Shown: one piece after another, positions 51,609-60,203 of the stretch
Layout: every line of letters begins with the position of its first letter
How positions within the stretch are numbered: position 1 is the first letter of the stretch
Source: Hartmannibacter diazotrophicus
Lineage (GTDB): Bacteria > Pseudomonadota > Alphaproteobacteria > Rhizobiales > Pleomorphomonadaceae
Reading direction: 5' to 3'
Length of the DNA: 64,000 nt
Assembly (NCBI RefSeq): GCF_900231165.1
Contig: NZ_LT960614.1
Span: forward strand, 1,858,550 to 1,922,549
The notes under the pieces: model-generated
Database searches by the model: none
Seen by the model: only the letters and a program-made list of their open reading frames with translations
Told to the model about the DNA's origin: nothing
Program-made: the position numbers and the translations under genes

Positions 51609-52372
51609 GAACCGGTCCGCACCAGCCGGCCTCGGCAGCGCAAGGTCCGGCGGCCGGCGCGTCGTGGCGCTATGCGCTCTACTACCTGCCGCCAAAGGAC
51701 CACGCTCTCACGCGCCGGGCCGCCGAATGGTTCGGCCGCGATCCTTTCACCGGAGAGGATGTCGAGACCCCGGCGCTCGACGCGATGGATCCGGCGCGCA
51801 TTGCCTTTTTCCGCGCGGTTCCAAGGCGCTACGGTTTCCACGCGACGTTGAAGGCGCCGTTCCGCCTTGCGGACGGGGCAACGGAGGCCGATCTCGTCGC
51901 CGAGGCAACGGCCTTCGCGGCCCGGACGCGGCCTTTCTCGATCCAGCGGCTGGAGATCGAGCGATTGAAGAACTTCTTTGCCCTGCGTCCCGCGGAGACG
52001 GAAGCCGAGCTTGACCGGATGGCCGGCGACGTCGTCGGCACATTCGAGCCCTTTCGCGCGCCTCTTTCCGATGCGGAGATCGAGCGGCGCAGCGAGACGC
52101 TGAGCGGCCGGGCGGAACTCGGCAACCTGCAGCGCTGGGGTTACCCTTACGTCTTCGACACCTTCCGCTTTCACATGACGCTGACGGGTCCGGTTGCCGA
52201 AAAAGACTTCGATGAGGTCTCCCGGGCGCTCGACGAGCAGTTTTCGAAGGCCCTTTCCGCACCCATTCCGGTCGCAGGCCTTGCGCTCTGTGTCGAACCG
52301 GAGCCGAACGCGCCATTCCGCATGCACAGCTATTTCGCCTTTTCCCAAGACGGCACGACAACGAGGGCCTGA
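51605..52372 (+). CDS. DUF1045 phosphonate-metabolism protein, 2H phosphoesterase-like
   Basis: A protein of 255 residues. Two HxTx motifs, FHATLK (near residue 80) and FHMTLT (near residue 190), are the catalytic pair of the 2H phosphoesterase superfamily (2'-5' RNA ligase-like), which open 2',3'-cyclic or 1,2-cyclic phosphates. The family is restricted mainly to C-P lyase operons. phnP, which opens 5-phosphoribosyl 1,2-cyclic phosphate, is not present in this window, so this protein may take its place. It overlaps phnL by 4 bp and phnM by 1 bp. Confidence 0.85.
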   Translation: MRTGPHQPASAAQGPAAGASWRYALYYLPPKDHALTRRAAEWFGRDPFTGEDVETPALDAMDPARIAFFRAVPRRYGFHATLKAPFRLADGATEADLVAEATAFAARTRPFSIQRLEIERLKNFFALRPAETEAELDRMAGDVVGTFEPFRAPLSDAEIERRSETLSGRAELGNLQRWGYPYVFDTFRFHMTLTGPVAEKDFDEVSRALDEQFSKALSAPIPVAGLALCVEPEPNAPFRMHSYFAFSQDGTTTRA

Positions 52373-53511
52373 TGTCCAGCGAGACCATTCTCCGCAATGC
52401 CAGGATCGTATTGGCCGACGAAGTCCTTGAAGGCGCGATCGTCATCCGCGATGGCCGGATCGCCGATGTCGCCGCCGGTCCGTCGGGGATCGGCGAGGAC
52501 ATGGAGGGAGACTATGTCATCCCCGGTCTCGTCGAGCTTCACACCGATCATCTGGAAAGCCACATCCAGCCCCGACCCAAGGTGCGCTGGAATCTCGACG
52601 CCGCGATCCTCGCTCACGACGCACAGGTCGCAACCGCCGGGATCACCACGGTGCTCGACGCGCTACGGCTTGGGCGCGACGAGGATACGTTCTTCACCGG
52701 CGAGGACCTTCGCGCGCTGGCCGACGGCATTGAGACGGCGGTCGACAAGGGGCGGCTGCGGGCCGACCACTATCTTCATCTTCGATGTGAAGTTTCAGCG
52801 CCAAACTGCCAGGAAGACTACACCTTCTTCGCTGAAGATGATCGCGTCAAGCTGGCCTCGCTGATGGATCACGCGCCGGGCCAGCGCCAGTTCGTCAATT
52901 TTGAAACCTATGCCACCTACTATCAGTCGAAACTGAAACTCTCCGACGAGGCCTTCCGGGCGTTCACGGAAAAGCGCATTGAACAGTCGCAGCGCTATGC
53001 CTCAGTGAACCGCGATGCGATTGCCGCTGCCTGCAAGGCGCGGGGCATCGTTCTTGCCAGCCACGACGATGCAACGCTGGAGCATGTGGAGGAGTCCGTG
53101 GCCCGGGACATCAGGATTGCCGAGTTCCCGACGACACTGGACGCCGCCAGAGCGTCCGGCGCGGCGGGCCTTGCCGTCCTCATGGGCGCGCCGAACGTCA
53201 TCCGCGGCGGCTCTCATTCCGGCAACGTCTCGGCCGGCGAACTTGCGCGCGAAGGGCTGCTCGACATCCTGTCGTCGGACTATATCCCCTTCAGCCTCAT
53301 CCAGGCCGCCTTCTTCATGGCGGACAGGATGGATGGCATCTCCCTGCCGCAGTCGGTGGCGATGGTGACGCGCAAGCCCGCCGAGGCGGTCGGCCTCGAT
53401 GACCGGGGCTGCATCGCGCCGGGCCTGCGCGCCGATCTCGTGCGCGTGCGGGCCGAAGACGCTGTGCCTGTCGTTCGCACCGTCTGGCGCGAAGGACGCC
53501 GCGTCGCATGA
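52372..53511 (+). CDS. phnM: Alpha-D-ribose 1-methylphosphonate 5-triphosphate diphosphatase PhnM
   Basis: A 379-residue amidohydrolase-superfamily enzyme. The metal site begins ELHTDHLESHIQPRP (residues about 55-69). Further blocks are RCEVSAPNCQ, LASHDDATLEHVEE and GAPNVIRGGSHSGNVSAGEL, all conserved in PhnM. It removes pyrophosphate from the ribose-triphosphate adduct. Coupled to DUF1045 (TGATG) and to phnN (ATGA). Confidence 0.94.
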   Translation: MSSETILRNARIVLADEVLEGAIVIRDGRIADVAAGPSGIGEDMEGDYVIPGLVELHTDHLESHIQPRPKVRWNLDAAILAHDAQVATAGITTVLDALRLGRDEDTFFTGEDLRALADGIETAVDKGRLRADHYLHLRCEVSAPNCQEDYTFFAEDDRVKLASLMDHAPGQRQFVNFETYATYYQSKLKLSDEAFRAFTEKRIEQSQRYASVNRDAIAAACKARGIVLASHDDATLEHVEESVARDIRIAEFPTTLDAARASGAAGLAVLMGAPNVIRGGSHSGNVSAGELAREGLLDILSSDYIPFSLIQAAFFMADRMDGISLPQSVAMVTRKPAEAVGLDDRGCIAPGLRADLVRVRAEDAVPVVRTVWREGRRVA

Positions 53512-54149
53512 CCGGCGAAGATCACATTCTCGAGGATCGGCCGAAATGCGGCGGCATGCGACGTGAAGGCGGAGTCTTCGTTGCCATCGTCGGGCCGAGC
53601 GGCGCCGGCAAGGACACGCTGATCCGTCGCGCGCGCGACCAGTTCCGCGAAGACGGCCGAATCCATTTCGTCCGCCGAGTCATCACGCGTGACGTCGACC
53701 TGGCAAGCGAGGATCATGCGACGATGACCCCCGAGGCCTTCGAGGCTGCCGAAAAAAAAGGGGCTTTTGCACTCTCCTGGGCGGCGCATGGTCTCCATTA
53801 TGGATTGCCCGCCGAGATCGACAAGCGCATCGCCGAAGGGCAGGTGGTGGTGGCGAATGTGTCCCGCCGCGTGCTCCCGGACATCGAGGCGCGTTATCCG
53901 CACGCGCTCGTCGTCGAGGTTACGGCGTCCGTGGATGTGCTCGCCGAGCGATTGTCACAGCGTGGACGCGAGACGCGGGAGGCCATCGCGGCCCGCCTTG
54001 CGCGCAACGTTCCAGTCGCCCTTGAAGCCTGCGAGGTCGTGAAGATCGACAACAGCGGTCCTGTCGAAAACGCGGCCGGTATGCTCGTCAGGCTTCTGAC
54101 CGATCGGCTCAACTGGCGCGAGGCGGCGGCATCCTTGAGGAAGGACTAA
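53508..54149 (+). CDS. phnN: Ribose 1,5-bisphosphate phosphokinase PhnN
   Basis: A 213-residue guanylate-kinase-like protein with Walker A VGPSGAGKDTL (residues about 30-40). It makes PRPP from ribose 1,5-bisphosphate, closing the C-P lyase pathway. The first 17 residues exceed the usual N-terminus, so ATG 53556 could be the true start, but coupling with phnM favours 53508. Confidence 0.92.
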   Translation: MTGEDHILEDRPKCGGMRREGGVFVAIVGPSGAGKDTLIRRARDQFREDGRIHFVRRVITRDVDLASEDHATMTPEAFEAAEKKGAFALSWAAHGLHYGLPAEIDKRIAEGQVVVANVSRRVLPDIEARYPHALVVEVTASVDVLAERLSQRGRETREAIAARLARNVPVALEACEVVKIDNSGPVENAAGMLVRLLTDRLNWREAAASLRKD

Positions 54150-54150
54150 A

Positions 54151-54194
54151 GCATTTTCAGGGAAAGTGGATACCGGTTTCCCGTCCGGAAATGC
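54151..54194. repeat. Rhizobial-type short intergenic palindromic element
   Basis: The element begins GCATTTTCAGGGAAAGTGGA and ends GGAAATGC, with inner GGGAAA / TTTCCC arms around ACCGG. The style (GCATTTTC ... GTGG.TACCGGTTT ... AAATGC) is a common dispersed intergenic element in Rhizobiales. It sits 1 bp after the phnN stop, between convergent genes, and may act as transcription terminator or processing site. Confidence 0.65.
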
Positions 54195-54208
54195 GCAAGA
54201 ATAAAAGA

Positions 54209-55108
54209 TCAGGCCGTCAGGTCCAGAAGCTCCCTCAGTTCGGTCCGTGACGGGCAGGAGGCGTGCGTTCCTGGCCGTTGCACCGACATCGAGGCGGCAG
54301 TGGCGGCAAATGGAAGACTATCCCCGATGGTCCGACCCTGCGCCATCAGGCCCGCGAGGACGCCGCAAAAGACATCGCCCGCGCCGCTGGTGTCGACAGC
54401 CTCGACGGAGGACGCCTCGACAGACATGCTGCCCGCAGCGGTGACGTGGATGACGCCCGCCGCTCCCAGCGTGATGACGACAGATCCGGCGCCGCGCTTG
54501 ATCAACTCCTGGCCGGCGCGTGCGGGGTCGCTCTCTCCCGTCAGCGCCTCCGCCTCGGGCCGGTTGAGAACAAGAACATCGACGAGAGCCAACGGCATGG
54601 CTGCCATAGTCGCGATCGGGCTCGGATTGAGAAGGGCGCGCGCGCCGGCGCGCCTTGCCGCTTCAAGGCATGCGATGGTTCGTTCCGTCGAAAGATTGCC
54701 TTGCATCAGCAGGATATCGCCCGGACGCAGACGCGTGGCGAGATCGGTCATCACGAGCGGATCGTAGGTTTCCGCGCAGGCCGCCGCCGTGACGATCCGG
54801 TTGTCGCCATCCTCGACCGAAACGAGGATGGCCGACTGGTCGGTCGCATGAGGAAGGCGGGTGATGCTGGCAAGGTCGGCGAACTCGATCTCGATCAGCG
54901 CCGCGATGTCGTCGCCGGCCGCATCGACGCCGACGGCGGTCCAGAACATCGTCTCCGCCCCGCTTCTGACCGCCGCCACGGCCTGGTTGAGACCCTTGCC
55001 GCCATAGTCGCGCGAGGCGCTTTCCGCATTGAGGGTCTCGCCTGCGCGCGGATGGCGGGCGAGGCGAAAGGTCGTGTCAAGACACGCGTTGCCGACGACA
55101 TGCAGCAC
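54209..55108 (-). CDS. PfkB-family carbohydrate kinase (ribokinase-like)
   Basis: A protein of 299 residues. It has GGKGLNQAVAAVR near the N-terminus (PfkB motif 1) and DTSGAGDVFCGVLAGLM near the C-terminus (motif 2, with the catalytic Asp). It phosphorylates a sugar or sugar acid with ATP. It is the last gene of the second sugar operon, 46 bp after the phosphotriesterase-like gene, so its substrate may be the lactone-opening product or the imported sugar. Confidence 0.88.
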   Translation of the reverse strand: MLHVVGNACLDTTFRLARHPRAGETLNAESASRDYGGKGLNQAVAAVRSGAETMFWTAVGVDAAGDDIAALIEIEFADLASITRLPHATDQSAILVSVEDGDNRIVTAAACAETYDPLVMTDLATRLRPGDILLMQGNLSTERTIACLEAARRAGARALLNPSPIATMAAMPLALVDVLVLNRPEAEALTGESDPARAGQELIKRGAGSVVITLGAAGVIHVTAAGSMSVEASSVEAVDTSGAGDVFCGVLAGLMAQGRTIGDSLPFAATAASMSVQRPGTHASCPSRTELRELLDLTA

Positions 55109-55154
55109 CGGGGGAACTCCGCGACGACGTCAACGCGATGTGGCCCGGCCGGTT

Positions 55155-56222
55155 TTAGCCGGCCGGCGAGAAGACCCGCGCCGGATTGGTCGTCATCATC
55201 CGGTCGATGGCCTCCTGAGGCACGCCATGACGCTTCAGTCGGGGAATGAAATGGCGCTGGATATAGGCATAGCCGAAGCCGCCATAGCGCGTCAGCATGA
55301 TTTTCAGGAAAACGTCTTGTGACAACAGAAGCTTGTCGAGATAGCCGGCCTCGACGAGCGCCGCGATGGCCCGGGCATTCTCTTCGTCCGACGGCGACTG
55401 CGCATCCTGGTCGGCATAATAGTAGTCCATGCCGATCATGTCGTATTCGAGAAAGGCGCCGCGTTCCGCCAGGCTCTTCTGGTAGGGCAGGTCGTTATGG
55501 CTCGGGTTCATGTGGCAGAGCACGGTGTTGGCAAGCGACGCACCCTCCGCTTCCACGATGTCCAGCACCTCGTGGGCCAGCCGCTCCCAGCCGGGCAGGT
55601 GGATCGAGAGCGGCACGCCGGTGATCGCCGAGGCGCGGGCCGAGGCCTTCAGCGACTTGCGCTCTTCCACCGTGAAATCCTTGCTGACGCCGACTTCGCC
55701 GATGATGCCGGCCATGATCTTCGGCTGTTCGTCTCCGCCGCCGACGTCGTTGACGAGGAACTCCGTCACCGCGTCGACGTCCATCTTCTTCAGCCATTCC
55801 GGGTGACTGAATTCGAGATAGAAGCCCGAGCCCATGACGACGTTGAGGCCGCTCATCTTGGCGATGCGCAGGAGCGCTTCCGGATCGCGGCCGATGCCGA
55901 TGTTGGTCGGATCGACGACCGTGTTGCCGCCGAGCTTGGCGAAGCGGCCGATTTCCCCGAGCGCCAGATCGACGTCGCCGAGGGTGACGTTGTCCCGGTT
56001 CATGTAGGGGTTCATCCGCAATTCGCCGATGATCTCGATCGAGACCGGCTGCTCGGCAATGGCCCGCTCGTCCGGGTGACAGGGGCATTTCCACGACTTG
56101 GCACCGTCGAGCATCAGATGCTCGTGCATCAGCGTGACACCCATCTGCGAGACCGGGATCGGGCCGCGCACGGTCATCACCTGACCGCTGGAAACGCCGA
56201 TCGTGTGCCTTTCGCTCGCCAT
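55155..56222 (-). CDS. Phosphotriesterase-family metal-dependent hydrolase (probable lactonase)
   Basis: A 355-residue amidohydrolase-fold protein of the PTE family. Metal-site pieces are visible in order: MHEHLMLD (HxH), GIIGEVGVS (Glu bridging position), SIHLPGWE, CHMNPSHND, and SQDVFLK (Asp). Members related to sugar operons are mostly lactonases; true organophosphate hydrolysis is rare. ATG 56222 follows GGTGAAG. It lies 5 bp after the permease gene, so it probably opens a sugar lactone or hydrolyses a sugar derivative within this pathway. Substrate unknown. Confidence 0.85.
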   Translation of the reverse strand: MASERHTIGVSSGQVMTVRGPIPVSQMGVTLMHEHLMLDGAKSWKCPCHPDERAIAEQPVSIEIIGELRMNPYMNRDNVTLGDVDLALGEIGRFAKLGGNTVVDPTNIGIGRDPEALLRIAKMSGLNVVMGSGFYLEFSHPEWLKKMDVDAVTEFLVNDVGGGDEQPKIMAGIIGEVGVSKDFTVEERKSLKASARASAITGVPLSIHLPGWERLAHEVLDIVEAEGASLANTVLCHMNPSHNDLPYQKSLAERGAFLEYDMIGMDYYYADQDAQSPSDEENARAIAALVEAGYLDKLLLSQDVFLKIMLTRYGGFGYAYIQRHFIPRLKRHGVPQEAIDRMMTTNPARVFSPAG

Positions 56223-56227
56223 CGTCT

Positions 56228-57247
56228 TCACCGTGTCCGGATCGCGCCCCGGAAGAGGCGGAAGTTGAGCCAGATGGCGATGAGGATGATCGAGCCGGTG
56301 ACAATGGGCGTCAGGAATGGCGACATGTGGGCCAGGATCAGGCCGTTGCCGAGGACCGCCACCGTCAGCGCCCCGAGCACCGTTCCGATAATCGTGCCGC
56401 GCCCGCCAAAGAGGCTGGTGCCGCCGAGCACGACCGCCGCGATGACCTCCAGCTCGAACCCCTGTCCGGAGTTCGACGACCCCGAGCCGAGGCGGCCGGC
56501 GAGGATGATGCCGGAGAGCGCCGCCGCCATGCCGGAGATGACATAGACCATCAGGGTCGTGCGGCGAGTATCGATGCCGGCCCTGCGCACGGCCTCGGCA
56601 TTGGCGCCGATGCCGGTGACATAGCGTCCGAAACGAGCCTCGTTGAAGACGATCCATGCGATCACCAGCATCGCCACCGCGATGATCGCCGGCAGCGGCA
56701 GGCCGAAGACCCAGGCGCGGCCGATCACCACGAAGGGGCTGCCGGAATCGATCGGGATCGAGTAACCGCCGGTGATCAGCAGGGCGACGCCGCGCACCAC
56801 CGACAAGCCGGCGAGCGTGACGATGAAGGCCGGAATGCCCTCATAGGCGATGAAGAAGCCCTGGAAGGCGCCGATGAGGCCGCCGCAGGCGAGCATCAGC
56901 ACGATGACCAGCGGCCACGGCACGCCGAGTTGCAGCAGCGCGGCGGAGAGCGAGGCAACCAGCGCGAGGATGGAGCCGATCGAAAGGTCGATGCCGCCCG
57001 TCGTGATGACGAAGGTCATGGCCGCCGCCGAAATCAGCAACGGAGCCGATTGGCGGATGACGTTGAGAATGTTGGGGCTCGTCAGGAAGTTCTGGGTGAC
57101 AAGTGTGAAGAGCAGGCAGCAGGCCGCGAAGAAAACGGCGATGGAGACGACCGAACCGTTGGCCATGATCCAGTCGCGCCAGGTCGCCTTGCGCACCCGC
57201 TCGGTGCCGTTGGCGTGCATGTTGACGGGGCGGGCGGGGGCGGTCAT
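56228..57247 (-). CDS. Sugar ABC transporter permease (RbsC family), second operon
   Basis: A 339-residue integral membrane protein with the BPD_transp_2 segments ITTGGIDLSIGSILALVASL and GGTSLFGGRGTIIGTVLGAL. It has a polar N-terminus of about 30 residues. It overlaps the ATPase stop by 4 bp (ATGA). It is the only permease of this operon, so a homodimer is likely. Confidence 0.92.
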   Translation of the reverse strand: MTAPARPVNMHANGTERVRKATWRDWIMANGSVVSIAVFFAACCLLFTLVTQNFLTSPNILNVIRQSAPLLISAAAMTFVITTGGIDLSIGSILALVASLSAALLQLGVPWPLVIVLMLACGGLIGAFQGFFIAYEGIPAFIVTLAGLSVVRGVALLITGGYSIPIDSGSPFVVIGRAWVFGLPLPAIIAVAMLVIAWIVFNEARFGRYVTGIGANAEAVRRAGIDTRRTTLMVYVISGMAAALSGIILAGRLGSGSSNSGQGFELEVIAAVVLGGTSLFGGRGTIIGTVLGALTVAVLGNGLILAHMSPFLTPIVTGSIILIAIWLNFRLFRGAIRTR

Positions 57248-58044
57248 GGGGCGTCTCCCACGGTTGCCGGACCAGCGGAGCCAGCCGAGCGAGCCTGGAA
57301 CTTGTGGCCAACGATGAGGTCGACGACCTCCTCGATGTTGGTTTCCGAGGTCTTGCGCTCGGCGACGTTGCGGCCCTCGTACATGACCTGGATGCGGTCG
57401 CAGACGAGGAAAAGATCCTGAAGCCGGTGCGTGATGAGGATCACGCCGACGCCCCGTGCGCTGACGGTGCGGATGAGGTCGAGCACCGCTTCGACCTCGG
57501 CGACGGCAAGCGCCGCCGTCGGCTCGTCCATGATCAGCACCAGCGGCTCGAAGGATGCGGCCCGGCCGATGGCGATGGACTGGCGCTGGCCGCCGGAAAG
57601 GTTCTCCACCTTCGCGCGGGTGTCCGGAATGACGATGCCGAGCCGGTCCAGCATGTCGCGGGCCTCGTCATGCATGCGCTTCTTGTCGAGCAGGGAGACG
57701 CCGGCAATGCGGCGGCGCGGCTCGCGGCCAAGGAAGAGATTGCCGGCGACATCGATCGTGTCGCAGAGCGAGAGGTCCTGGTAGACCATCTCGACGTGAC
57801 GCTCGCGGGCATCGGCCGGCGAGGAGAAGGCAACCGCCTGGCCGTCGATCTCGATCGTTCCCGAATCCGGGATCACGGCACCGGAAAGCACCTTGCTGAG
57901 GGTGGACTTGCCGGCGCCGTTGTCGCCGACAAGTCCGAGCACCTCGCCGGGCGCCAACGTCAGGGAGACGTTGTCCAGCGTGTTGATCGGGCCGTAACGC
58001 TTGGAAATCCCGGTCATCTTGACCCGGGGCGGGGGCAGGGTCAT
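57244..58044 (-). CDS. Sugar ABC transporter ATP-binding protein, single domain (FrcA-like)
   Basis: A 266-residue single-domain ATPase: Walker A GDNGAGKST, signature LSGGQRQS, Walker B LVLIMDEPTAALA. It is half the size of the RbsA type seen in the first operon, as in fructose (Frc) type importers. It follows the binding-protein gene after 119 bp that include a strong hairpin. Confidence 0.92.
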   Translation of the reverse strand: MTLPPPRVKMTGISKRYGPINTLDNVSLTLAPGEVLGLVGDNGAGKSTLSKVLSGAVIPDSGTIEIDGQAVAFSSPADARERHVEMVYQDLSLCDTIDVAGNLFLGREPRRRIAGVSLLDKKRMHDEARDMLDRLGIVIPDTRAKVENLSGGQRQSIAIGRAASFEPLVLIMDEPTAALAVAEVEAVLDLIRTVSARGVGVILITHRLQDLFLVCDRIQVMYEGRNVAERKTSETNIEEVVDLIVGHKFQARSAGSAGPATVGDAP

Positions 58045-58074
58045 CGGTCTCGCTCCGGTTCTCTTGGTACAAGG

Positions 58075-58106
58075 GCCGGTACAGGCGGGAGGCCGCCCGT
58101 ACCGGC
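58075..58106 (-). other. Intercistronic hairpin between binding protein and ATPase genes
   Basis: GCCGGTAC-A-GGCGG pairs with CCGCC-C-GTACCGGC (one mismatch, 4-base loop). No T-run. It has the same placement as the hairpin at 8547-8578 in the other sugar operon, consistent with differential expression of the binding protein. Confidence 0.7.
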
Positions 58107-58163
58107 AGTTCGACGCGGTGCGCAGGGGACGTCAAGCCGCATCGTGAACCTTGGCCTCAGGGC

Positions 58164-59114
58164 TTACTGGAACATGCCCCGGAACTGGTCGACGTTGTCC
58201 TTGGTGACGATGGTCACCGGGATGTTGATGACCGGCTCGATGCTCTCGCCCTTCTTGAGCTTGACGAGCGCCTCGACGGCGGCCTTGCCTTCGCCGGCCG
58301 GGTCCTGCTGGACGACGGCGGTGACCCAGCCCTCGTCGATGCCCTTGACGGCCTGGGCGGTCAGATCCCAGCCGAAGACCTTGACGTCGCCGGTGCGGCC
58401 CTGGCTGTCGACGGCGGAAACCGCGCCGATGAGGGCCGGTTCGCCGGTGGCGTAGAGCGTCGTCATGTCGGGGTTGGCGGTCATCAGGTTTTCAGCCGCG
58501 CCCAGCGCCACGTCCTGCACGTTTTGGCCATCGACCGTGTCGACGAAGGTCACGTTCGCGCCGCTGTCGGCAACGGCCTTCTTGAAGCCGTCGAGACGCT
58601 GGTTCTGGATGAAGGAGTTGAGTGCGCCGATGACGCCGATCTTGGCCGTGCCGCCCATCTCCGTCTTGACGTAGTCGGCGTAGAACTTGCCGATTTCCTC
58701 GCCGGCGGCCGTGTTGTCGACGCCGATGAAGGCGGCGTTGTCGCCGTCCGGAATCTGGGCGTCGATGGCGACGACCGGGATGCCGGCCTTCTTGGCCTCG
58801 GTGATCGCCGGCTTCACGCCGTTGACGTCGATGGCGACGAGGATGATGCCGTCGACCTTCTGGGTGATGTAGGTCTCGATGGCGTCGTTCTGGGCCGACG
58901 GCACGTTGTTGGCGTTGAAGATCACGAGATCGACGCCGGCGGCCTTGGCGGCTTCCTTGGCGCCGTCATTGATCTGGTTGAAGAACAGCGCCTGCTGGTT
59001 GATCGTCACGAGGGCCAGCGTGTCGGCCATCGCGGAACCGGCGGCGAACGCGCCGAGGCCCGCGGCGAGCGCCAGTGTGGCGGCGGAACGGGTCAGTGTC
59101 TTGATAAGTGCCAT
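58164..59114 (-). CDS. Sugar ABC transporter periplasmic substrate-binding protein, second operon
   Basis: A 316-residue exported protein with a clear signal peptide (MALIKTLTRSAATLALAAGL, cleavage after SAMA). The fold is Peripla_BP_4, with VTINQQALFFNQINDGAKEA, VDGIILVAIDVNGVKPAI, FIGVDN and FGWDLTAQAVKGIDEGWV blocks. The last is typical of ribose/fructose-like binding proteins. Ligand unknown. Confidence 0.93.
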   Translation of the reverse strand: MALIKTLTRSAATLALAAGLGAFAAGSAMADTLALVTINQQALFFNQINDGAKEAAKAAGVDLVIFNANNVPSAQNDAIETYITQKVDGIILVAIDVNGVKPAITEAKKAGIPVVAIDAQIPDGDNAAFIGVDNTAAGEEIGKFYADYVKTEMGGTAKIGVIGALNSFIQNQRLDGFKKAVADSGANVTFVDTVDGQNVQDVALGAAENLMTANPDMTTLYATGEPALIGAVSAVDSQGRTGDVKVFGWDLTAQAVKGIDEGWVTAVVQQDPAGEGKAAVEALVKLKKGESIEPVINIPVTIVTKDNVDQFRGMFQ

Positions 59115-59261
59115 TGAAGTTCCCCTCTTGTGTTTATCCGATGTGCAGGGCCGCCCCCTTTTGCGGATGGCCGGTCCTGGCGGCCGCCCGGGTCAATTCC
59201 TGTGGAACCCGGGCGATCGCGTTCGTGCCGCCGGCAGAACCTGCCGGCAAAATTCGGGGCA

Positions 59262-60035
59262 TCAGGCCTTCGCCGTCAGCCAGTCCAGCATGTTGATCCA
59301 GAGCTGCCGGTAGCCGGACCATTCGACAAAGGCATTCGGCAGCCAGTGCGGGCCGATGTCCGAGGTCCAGGCAAGCGTCCGCCCGTTGCCGTAGCGTCCC
59401 GTCACGAGCAGCGGATGGCTGCCTTCCTCCTCGGGAAGCTGGGCGATCACATCGACGTCCGGGCTGCGCTTGACGCGGACTTCGTTGGCGCCGAGTAGCA
59501 ACGGCCATTCGCCAGGAAGTCCGGCGAGGATGGCGTGATCGGGCTTGACGAAATCCGGGGTGAAGCCCTCGGGGATTTCCAGCCGGTCGTCGTAAGGCAG
59601 GCATTCCACCGGCAGCGTCCGCTCGACGGGCGTTGCCCGCCAGCGCGCCTTGCCGTCGATGCCCTGGAAGCTGAAATAGCCGCCGAACATCGCCAGCGCG
59701 CCGCCTGCCGCCACATAGGCCTCAAGCAGTTTCAGCCGGTTGACGACCGGATTTCCGTGCAGCCAGACCTGCGGATGCAGCAGCAGGGAGTTGGAGCCGA
59801 CGTCGGACAGAAGGAGCGCGTCATACTCCTGCAGGCCGTCGAGCGAGAAGGGCAGGGCCTCCACGGCTTCGTGCGCCGGCATCTGCCGGACGTCGTAGTC
59901 GCTGTCGGACAGGGCCTTGAGCAGCGGCTCCGCGCCCGAATGGAAGGTTACGCTGCCGAACTGGTCGAAGCCCTTGTAGTGGGTTGCGGAACTCATCCAG
60001 GTTTCGCCGATCAGCAGGATTTTCTTCTTTGACAC
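59262..60035 (-). CDS. Glutamine-amidotransferase-fold protein (COG5426/ThuA-like)
   Basis: A 257-residue class I amidotransferase-like protein. The typical opening KILLIGETWMSSATHYKGFD, followed by YDALLLSDVGSNSLLLH and AAGGALAMFGGYFSFQG, matches the putative glutamine amidotransferase family found with sugar ABC operons. The catalytic cysteine expected in the nucleophile elbow is not present (the elbow reads MFGGYF), so it is probably not an amidotransferase. It is the first gene of the second sugar operon. Its role is unknown. Confidence 0.75.
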   Translation of the reverse strand: MSKKKILLIGETWMSSATHYKGFDQFGSVTFHSGAEPLLKALSDSDYDVRQMPAHEAVEALPFSLDGLQEYDALLLSDVGSNSLLLHPQVWLHGNPVVNRLKLLEAYVAAGGALAMFGGYFSFQGIDGKARWRATPVERTLPVECLPYDDRLEIPEGFTPDFVKPDHAILAGLPGEWPLLLGANEVRVKRSPDVDVIAQLPEEEGSHPLLVTGRYGNGRTLAWTSDIGPHWLPNAFVEWSGYRQLWINMLDWLTAKA

Positions 60036-60112
60036 GTCACACCCCAGTCTCAGGTCTTGTCCGGCTCGGCCGTGTCGCGGCTTGAACCGTTTCGGATTGA
60101 AGGCAGCTTGAA

Positions 60113-60126
60113 TTGAACCGGTTCAA
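60113..60126. promoter_or_regulatory. LacI-type operator, perfect palindrome
   Basis: TTGAACCGGTTCAA, 14 bases, perfect, centred on CG. It lies 78 bp upstream of the amidotransferase-fold gene start. A degraded copy (TTGAACCGTTTC) occurs from 60082, in the same phase. Confidence 0.75.
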
Positions 60127-60203
60127 GTTTCAAGGGGATGTTTTGGGCAGAGTGCAAAATTTTTCGGCGGGAAGGGCGCCATCGCTGCCCTTGAGGTCGG
60201 AAA

